From the NCBI GenBank assembly GCA_963969395.1, contig OZ017797.1, positions 11,842,001-11,906,000 of the forward strand: a stretch of 64,000 bases of DNA, in the 5' to 3' direction. Of the stretch, positions 57,480 to 64,000 are shown in pieces (position 1 is the stretch's first letter; every line of letters begins with the position of its first letter). The DNA comes from Pseudoscleropodium purum (taxonomy: Eukaryota; Streptophyta; Bryopsida; Hypnales; Brachytheciaceae). Below the pieces are notes generated by a model, which was not told the origin of the DNA, did no database searches, and worked only from the letters and a program-made list of their open reading frames with translations. A program made the position numbers and the translations under genes.

Positions 57480-58400
57480 TTCTGCCGAAATTAAATAGTC
57501 AAATTTTATTAAATATTTGGTAGAGGGTGCCCAAATTGAAGAGGTACTATGGTAGTTGCCACATTTTTCTTCTTTTTGGATGGGTTGGTTTTGCTCCATT
57601 TGTTTTAGAGGTTACTTCTTTTATAATATATATTAATTTAACTTCTATTGCAATAGAAATCTGTTTATGTTTTGAGACCCCCAAAATATTGAAATTAACT
57701 TGTGTTTTATGGTAGAGTCACTCAAAATCAAGAGAGTGTTCTATTAAATTTAAATTAGAAGATGTCCATTATGCTATGTTCAACATTAGAATTCTCAAAC
57801 TAAGATACTTATTTAGAAAACCTACCAATTGAATTTTGACCTCTTTTAACTTTTGCATACAATATTCAAATGTCAATAATAGACTTCAACTATGCTTTGT
57901 AGTGACTTGTTACATTTGACTAAAAAATTAGATCCTAGTGATGCACAATGTGGCTATTAAAAAATTGAACTCAATTTTGAGATATTCAACTAAGTTTAGA
58001 CCAAGACCAATTTTAGTACTTATTACCATATACTAGATTGGATGTCCAAGTATTTGAGCATCTTTGATTTCGTTGTGCAAACCATCTTGCACTTATCTAA
58101 ATGAATGAAAATATTTAAGTTAATGTTCTTATATATAAGAAAACCTACTGTAAGTCAAAAAATGTTATCTTTTCATTATAATGAGTCCTTCAAAGCACCT
58201 ACTACAACTCACTTTAAGTATTTGAATTCTTCAATTTGATTACATATATAATAGAATCTTTTCCTTCATTCTAATTAAATTCTTTGTAATTAGTTCATAA
58301 ATTATTTGCCAAATACACAAAAAAATATTGAAAATAGAATTGGCTCAAAAGCATATTTTGACCATGTTTTAATAATGAGAGGATCATATTATAAGATGAC
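57480..58400 (+). repeat. Dispersed repeat, copy 2
   Basis: Collinear with 31440-33260 but without the 0.9-kb TTAA-type element of that copy. Shared words include gacttcaactatg-tttgtagt, ccatcttgcact and ttcaatttgattacat. Confidence 0.5.
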
Positions 58401-58544
58401 CTAGTGATTGATGTAGGAATCACTAATTATTTAGACTATAACATATGTATTGTTTGTATGATTCACTATGAAAATGGACCTCTTTTGTGTACCTCAATGA
58501 AGACCTAGTGCTCATACAAACTCAATTGTAGTAGATAGGAATAT

Positions 58545-59330
58545 AAACCATCCCATCACAAGCAAAAGATCCATCATAAACAACTAGGGAATGACCTATG
58601 AAGGTCTTGCATCAACCCATGACAAAACTTTTTTAATAAATGAGATTTGGGCTCTATTAGGTTGAGTTAGCGGCCACTAATGGAATAAATATTGATTGAA
58701 ATTGGAACTTCTATCTTTTAGTATAAATTCATCACATGAAATGACTTTTTTTGGTCTTCATGTTCGAGTTATGTTAGGAAATATCATGACCACAACAACA
58801 AATATTTGAGGGTAATAATAGCCTATTTAGGCCTATTTTCTTTGTTGTTCCTTGCAGTAATGGAAACGGCCATTTGTTAGAGCTTTCTTTTTAAAAATAA
58901 ATAAATAAACTCTTAAAATGAAAAAATAGTTGAATTTTTTTTTCAATTTTTTTTTGAAAATGATGTGGCACTTTCTTAGCCATGTTAGATTGCATTGTTG
59001 GCTACCTGTCCTATGTTTTCAAGGCTAAGGAATCTACAATCTTATTTTGGCCTCAAAAAACATCTAATGTTTTAGCTGAGCAAAATGAACATTTTAGATA
59101 AACTTTTTTTTGTTGGATTTGGTATATTCTAGAGATTCTTTTGGGCCAACTAGACAACACACTTCAATAATTCATAAAAAAATCTTATTTTATTAAAAAA
59201 ATAATAATTTTGATTCTCTCTACATTCTTATATTTGTCTTTATGTGAATTTTTTTCAAATACTGAACAATGCCAATAGTGCAAACTAGTCATTTTGCATG
59301 TGATGGATTGATTTACCTATTACATCCATT
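58545..59330 (+). mobile_element. MITE-B copy, diverged
   Basis: The left part (aaaccatcccatcacaag, ctagggaatgacc, gcatcaacccatgacaaaac) and right part (ttgcatgtgatggattgatt, tacctatta) correspond to the ends of the intact MITE-B. It is longer than 545 bp, so it may contain a further insertion. Confidence 0.5.
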
Positions 59331-60300
59331 TCACATCTTTATTGTCATTGGATTTAGTTTAAAGTCATATTGAATAGAAGATGGAATGCTTTAGAATAGG
59401 ACTTTTTGGAAGGATGAAATAGTGCTATATTGCACTAGAAAAAAAAATGATTTGGCTATAAAATGACATCAAATCATAAATTTTTTTGCCATGAGATTTC
59501 CAATTAAAAAAAAAGCTTAAATAAAATCGCAAGATTGTGGATGAAAATAGAACTATGGATATTTGATATGTACTAATAGTCATGATATTTTTTTATTCAA
59601 TATGTGGATGAAAGTTGAAATTTGGACTACCACCTATAACATTTTTACATTACAACTTTGGCACTTCATAAAAAAATTAAAAACAAACAATCAAAAACTG
59701 ATCAGACGGTTGGGAGCAGCGGAATGGGGTCGACTCGCAGAGGATTTTTTCGTGTATTGTAGAGGGTTGAATGTGCAAAACCACTGCTGGAGTTGCGCGC
59801 ATCCCAAACAACCCTGCACACATCAGCAGAGACTGGAGCTTCCTACAGAAGCTTTCATCTTCCAATCCCAACCATTAAGGTGAAAAAATCACATTCAAAA
59901 TTCATTAAAAAAAAATTGTAGAGTAGATTTTAAAGAAGCCATAAATTGATTGGGATTATACATGTTAGGCCCTTTAAGCTCATATTTTTTTGGTCACTAA
60001 TTTTTTAGATTTGACTCGTGAAAAGAAGATTGAAAGACTTCACATCACTTTTGTAGTTTTAACACCCTCATGATCAAACATTATAATCTTTCACTCCACA
60101 AGTGATATTTTTATTTTTATTTTTTTCTTCCTATGAGATCTCTAACATGTCTCGTTTGAATTTGTATGGCTACAATTCAAAATTTTTTTTTGATACAATT
60201 AAAATTATCAAAATGTTGGCATTTTGTTCAATTTAGAGCAAATTCAAAACAAGCCTTGGGCATTTAGGGGTTAACGTGTCTACCCACCGAGTTCATGCTC
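59331..60300. other. Spacer with a GC-rich block and a TTAA half-site
   Basis: 59701-59880 is a sharply bounded GC-rich block of about 180 bp. Frames on both strands cross it and neither is supported. gggcatttaggggTTAA at 60258-60274 is a right terminus of the TTAA-type family, with a possible decayed partner near 59968. Confidence 0.4.
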
Positions 60301-60496
60301 GGTTCAGTTAATTGCAGAGTGTCGTAATTAGCGGACATCGCACTGAAGCTTTACTCGTCGAATGCTCCGTTGGATTCACGAGCGAAGCTGGCGGGGTTTT
60401 GGGTATGCAATGGAGATGGGCGAGAGAGCCTGAGAGAGAGAGAGAGAGTGAGAGTTGATGGAGCGACGATGATGGCAGGGAGGGTTTAGGGTTTCG
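60301..60496 (+). promoter_or_regulatory. 5' leader of the ZDP gene with GA repeat and small upstream ORFs
   Basis: GC content rises at about 60280. A GA-dinucleotide tract is at 60421-60454. At least three short upstream reading frames precede the gene start: 60405-60458 (17 codons plus stop, through the GA tract), 60458-60472, and one from 60471 that stops at TAG just before the start. They would be in the mRNA only if transcription begins upstream of about 60405. Confidence 0.5.
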
Positions 60497-63400
60497 ATGT
60501 TGCAAGCTGTGGCCAGCGCGCGGGGTAAGGCTGCAGCCATGGCGTCACGCCATGCCGTGGAGTATGCCAAGTCGGAACGATCGGAGTGCAAGCTGTGCGG
60601 CAAGAAAATCGCCAAAGGAATGGTGCGTCTCGGATTCACCATCCGAGTGAAAGGCTACGACACCACCAAGTGGTATGGCCTTGTGAGCTTTTGTGGATTT
60701 CGTTGCGCCTCCGGCGGGTTTTTGGTGCTCTATTGATGCTCTGTATTGCTGAATTGCGCTTAGAATGGCATTGGTATTGTCGGATACTATCCCACTTCAG
60801 GCAACCACAACCACTTGCGCTGAGCAGAGCTTCTAACATTAAAATGGTCAGATTTTAAGTATCATTGTGAGCAAATCAAAGGAGATTCCAACTGAATAAA
60901 GAATGCATTATTTTGGTTACGATATTCTAAAGTTATTAGGGTACAAAGATTTATTGGTAGACGACCTTGAACCTACTGCAAGAGTTCTGTTCTGATGTTG
61001 AGGTGGTGTACATTCTCAAAATTAGTGTTTACTGATTAGGGATGATTGGGCAACAATTGGGATCGTTGCATTTAGGTAGGTGGCCAAATTAGGTGTGGTG
61101 AAGTCACTACCGCAACGAGAATGATGCCAGTAGATGAGCCCTTGACAGAAGCTCTATTTTATTAGTATTATTTTCGCGATTGAACCAAGCATGCCAATCT
61201 CACGCCTCCGCTGGACTGTAATCAAGAAATTTAAGTGCGTGTATTGCTCGGATCTTTCCAAATTGTGAATTTTTGATCTTCACTAATGCCATTCTTGTGT
61301 TTTTGATCTGCTATGTTTGGTTAGTTGTCAGCTGCTGTTTGAGTAAATGGCTTAGACAGAGCTTGAAATGCGGTGGTGAGTGGTTGGATGAAAATTCCAA
61401 TATGTTGCAACGATTCTTCTTGGTTTTGAATATGTTGAGTTGATTAGAAGGGAGAGTAATTTTCTATTGAAACTGCTCTAGTTTGGGGCATTTCATGAAC
61501 CTTTGAAGTTGTTTCTTCGATGTAAGGATTTGATTTGGAATGTCTTTGCGGGTGCAGGCATCACACTGATTGTTATCTGACTACGGATAGCAATGCTGCT
61601 GCAGTAGCATCGGCTGTGGATGCTAATAAGTTAGCAGGATTTCCGACCCTGAAAGTGAGTAAGCCCGGTTATCCTCGCTTCGAGGAGGAATGAATTAGTT
61701 TGGTGGCCTTGTCGTTCAGGGTTGTGAAGTTGCACATGTCGGGTGTTCGGCATGCAAGGTGCCCAAAGCAAGACAACGTTTGATGTTACTAAGCACAAAT
61801 GTTGGATGCAGGCCTCAGATCAAGCCGCGTTAAAAGTTTTGACATCACGTACCAATGCAGAAGAAACCCTTAATGGAGAAACTTCTGATATCAGAAGCAC
61901 CAAGAACTTGAAAGATTCGTTAGGTTTTGCTTTGGCAGTAGCCCAGCAAGGAACAACATCTCAGGTAATCTCCCTTACATTTTTTCCGGCACTATCGAAA
62001 AACTCACCCTGTGGAGGTATTCTAGAAAACCTAACTGCATTACAATTGGCAGGGTTTGCATTAGAAACTGTCCTACATGGCCGTTACAATTGGCTAGGTT
62101 TGATCCTTTTAGGTTTTCTAGTATACATCTTGGGCATTTCTATTAGTGGATTATTTTAGAAGTATCCAAAATTTTCTACAAGGAATAGCATAGTCTTGCC
62201 CTGTTTAATTTTTATCGAGTGGCATCGAACATGGGCATTTTGGACTTAAATGTGTGAGCTGATATTTAAACGTTTCTTGAAGAATGTCTGGCTTTTCAAT
62301 GCGCAAGCTCGGGACAGGACAACAAATATAACCGGTAGCTGTGATCAAGGTTAAAATTTATCGATCGGCCCAATTTAAGGCCGGATGCATTTGATCAAGA
62401 TTGCTGAATATCTTTTTATCACATGATCTATGTCAGGCCCTTGTCGGGAGCCCCGACAGGAAGAGGAAAGCGACCTCGGGTATTGTTGCAAAACTGAATC
62501 AAGATGAAGAAGAGCAGGTACTGGCGTGGTCTGAACAGGAGCTCAATTTCAGTTTGCTATCATTCTGAACGAGCATAATTGTTGAAATGAGAAATTTTTT
62601 AAAATCAGAAAGTGGATTCCATCCCAGTTACAACATTAAGTTTGTTGAAGATTGTTATCACCCTTTTTTTTTGCGCAGATGTTTTTTCCTAAGCTGCTTA
62701 CGTAATCTAAGAACAGTATTTCAATACCGAGAAGTAGCTATCTGGCTCTTCAATTGCAATTGCTCCTACTCAGAAACGCTTACTCTGGTAAATAATTTGT
62801 CTCACTTTCTATCCGTTGTGGTGTGCTCAGATACTGCGCTATGATCCAGAGTTATGGGAGACGACTCTTAAAGCATTTAGTTCTCCTCTTCTTGCGAATC
62901 TTTACAAGGTAAGGCTTGACGATGCAATTTCGTGTCACTAAACAGTCTTGGTTACTGGAGGTACTCCACAGCGTTTAGCTTTTAGACAAACTGATTACTG
63001 GTTCTTTTGTCGTCATAATATTTCCAGATTTACAATTCTTTTTGGTGCAGATACAATTCTATCGGAAATTTGAAGAGGAGAATTTATTATTATTTAGCTT
63101 ATTCTTTAAAGTTCTTAAAAAAACTTGTTGTAAATCACTAGAAATTGTGTTTCTGTTACCAAAATAAAAAAGTATTATGCAAATTTTTCAAAATTGGTGG
63201 CCTCAATCGAAGTCTTGTAGTAATCCAGCGGAAAACAAGAAACGAGATTAATAACTCCGACACCGATTTTCTTAGAATATCTTGAATGATGGAGTATGAT
63301 TCATCCAGTTTACTACGCTCTCAGATATACCTTGCCCCTCGATGACATGCTACACTGATTTGTCCTATAAGTCACTAAGACAATGGTTTATCAAAGTCAC

Positions 63401-63929
63401 ACTATTTTGAATTAGTACAGGTTGAAATATTTCTACATTGTTCCAATTTCTACAAAAATAAAGTTTTGTAAAGACACTAATTTCGTAGGTGGCACTAATT
63501 AATACAAATCAGTGTAGTTATATTAACTTATCTTTGGATTGGGCTTAACATCCTGCAGGGTGCAAGGTTACCTCATGGTTGGAAGGCCTTCTCTTCTGTT
63601 ATTTTCAATGAGGTGAGCTATTTCTTGAACCATATTTAGTGTTCTGTGCACTACCTGGAGGCAGATAGCGTATGAATGGGGCGACTAACTCGTGTACAAA
63701 TGTAGGATGTTTTCTCACTCCTTTCATATCTAGTTTACACACTGCTTCTCAAACTGGTTTAGTTAATATGCTTTTCATCTCTTAAGACGTTACGTGTCCT
63801 CCACATGGCTCCCTCTGTTTCATGTATTTGAACATTGGGGGTGGAATGCCAGGCAGACGACGTGCATCCGTCTGAGAAGATAGCAGCTTTCGACTTTGAT
63901 GGCTGCCTTGCCAATACAGATGTTCGCAG
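60497..63929 (+). CDS. ZDP: DNA 3'-phosphatase with PARP-like zinc finger (5' part; continues past the window)
   Basis: A spliced gene with seven in-phase exons by GT-AG sites: 60497-60672, 61558-61654, 61812-61964, 62437-62517, 62831-62908, 63559-63612 and 63853-63929, then a donor at 63930. Exons 1-2 encode one PARP-type zinc finger: EYAKSERSECKLCGKKI, then the split KWHHTDCY (C-x2-C...H-x2-C), ending FPTLK. A basic linker with PDRKRK (possible nuclear signal) and a conserved-looking LPHGWKAFSSVIF segment follow. Exon 7 carries DFDGCLANT, HAD motif I, with the nucleophile and general-acid aspartates. In Arabidopsis ZDP removes 3'-phosphates at DNA ends in base-excision repair and active demethylation; the Arabidopsis protein has three fingers, here only one is seen. 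The start could instead be the better-context ATG at 60539 (gccATGg). About 238 residues are visible. Confidence 0.85.
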
Positions 63930-64000
63930 GTACATCTCACTGTCATTACTGGGTTGATGCATAGAATTCTGTATTGTGAAGCTGCAGATGTAGTATTAGC

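Noticed and set aside
60308..60642. Two minus-strand frames opposite the ZDP leader and first exon
   Set aside because: They are antisense shadows of the GA tract and the coding exon and have no support of their own.
61743..62159. 138-codon frame starting at 61743
   Set aside because: Only 61812-61964 is exon (ZDP exon 3). The rest is intron sequence on both sides with clear acceptor and donor sites.
1..64000. CRISPR arrays, tRNA or rRNA genes, bacterial operons
   Set aside because: No regularly spaced short repeats with unique spacers, no cloverleaf-like or rRNA-like sequence noticed by eye, and the gene structure is eukaryotic.

Overview
The window looks like nuclear DNA of a land plant. 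The evidence is a spliced gene with GT-AG introns for a ZDP-type DNA 3'-phosphatase (PARP-like zinc finger followed by a HAD phosphatase motif), an En/Spm (CACTA)-like transposase, many small non-autonomous DNA transposons, and an AT-rich, gene-poor background. There are no bacterial operons, ribosome-binding sites, tRNA, rRNA or CRISPR. I cannot name the species. The low gene density and the single zinc finger before the phosphatase would fit a non-seed plant or an early-diverging lineage, but that is a guess.

The most distinctive content is a dispersed, same-strand family of an unrecognised gene for a two-membrane-segment protein of about 262 residues. Two copies are intact (11206-11997 and 47498-48283). 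One has lost its start codon (2565-3335). One is a pseudogene with four lesions (49814-50613). A fifth site (about 37860-39970) keeps the 5' and 3' flanks but has lost the gene. The copies share upstream and downstream modules, including a direct repeat called X here. The first 100 residues of the protein are almost identical between copies while the rest has drifted to about half identity.

Layout: 1-5.6 kb, gene unit 1, with three MITEs inserted upstream; 5.6-10.6 kb, AT-rich DNA with CACTA-type MITEs; 10.6-13 kb, gene unit 2; 13-17.7 kb, repeat-rich and gene-free; 17.7-20.8 kb, intact CACTA-like transposase (minus strand); 23-25.2 kb, a 312-bp tandem duplication and a 56-bp minisatellite; 26.4-28.0 kb, a zinc-ribbon protein gene with an apparent frameshift in an A9 run; 28.4-31.2 kb, repeat X fragment, a MITE-B and two CpG-rich hAT-type MITEs with perfect 8-bp target duplications; 31.4-37.2 kb, dispersed repeats; 37.9-40 kb, gene-less unit; 41.5-44 kb, a large inverted repeat; 46-52.6 kb, gene units 3 and 4; 53-59.3 kb, more MITEs; 60.3 kb to the end, the ZDP gene, cut by the window edge.

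The genes do not form a pathway. The ZDP gene is a conserved DNA-repair gene. The rest is an expanding and decaying lineage-specific gene family in transposon-rich DNA. Comparing duplicated units gives empty-site controls that date some insertions relative to one another: a TTAA-type element sits inside the target junction of a TA-type element, so it arrived later.
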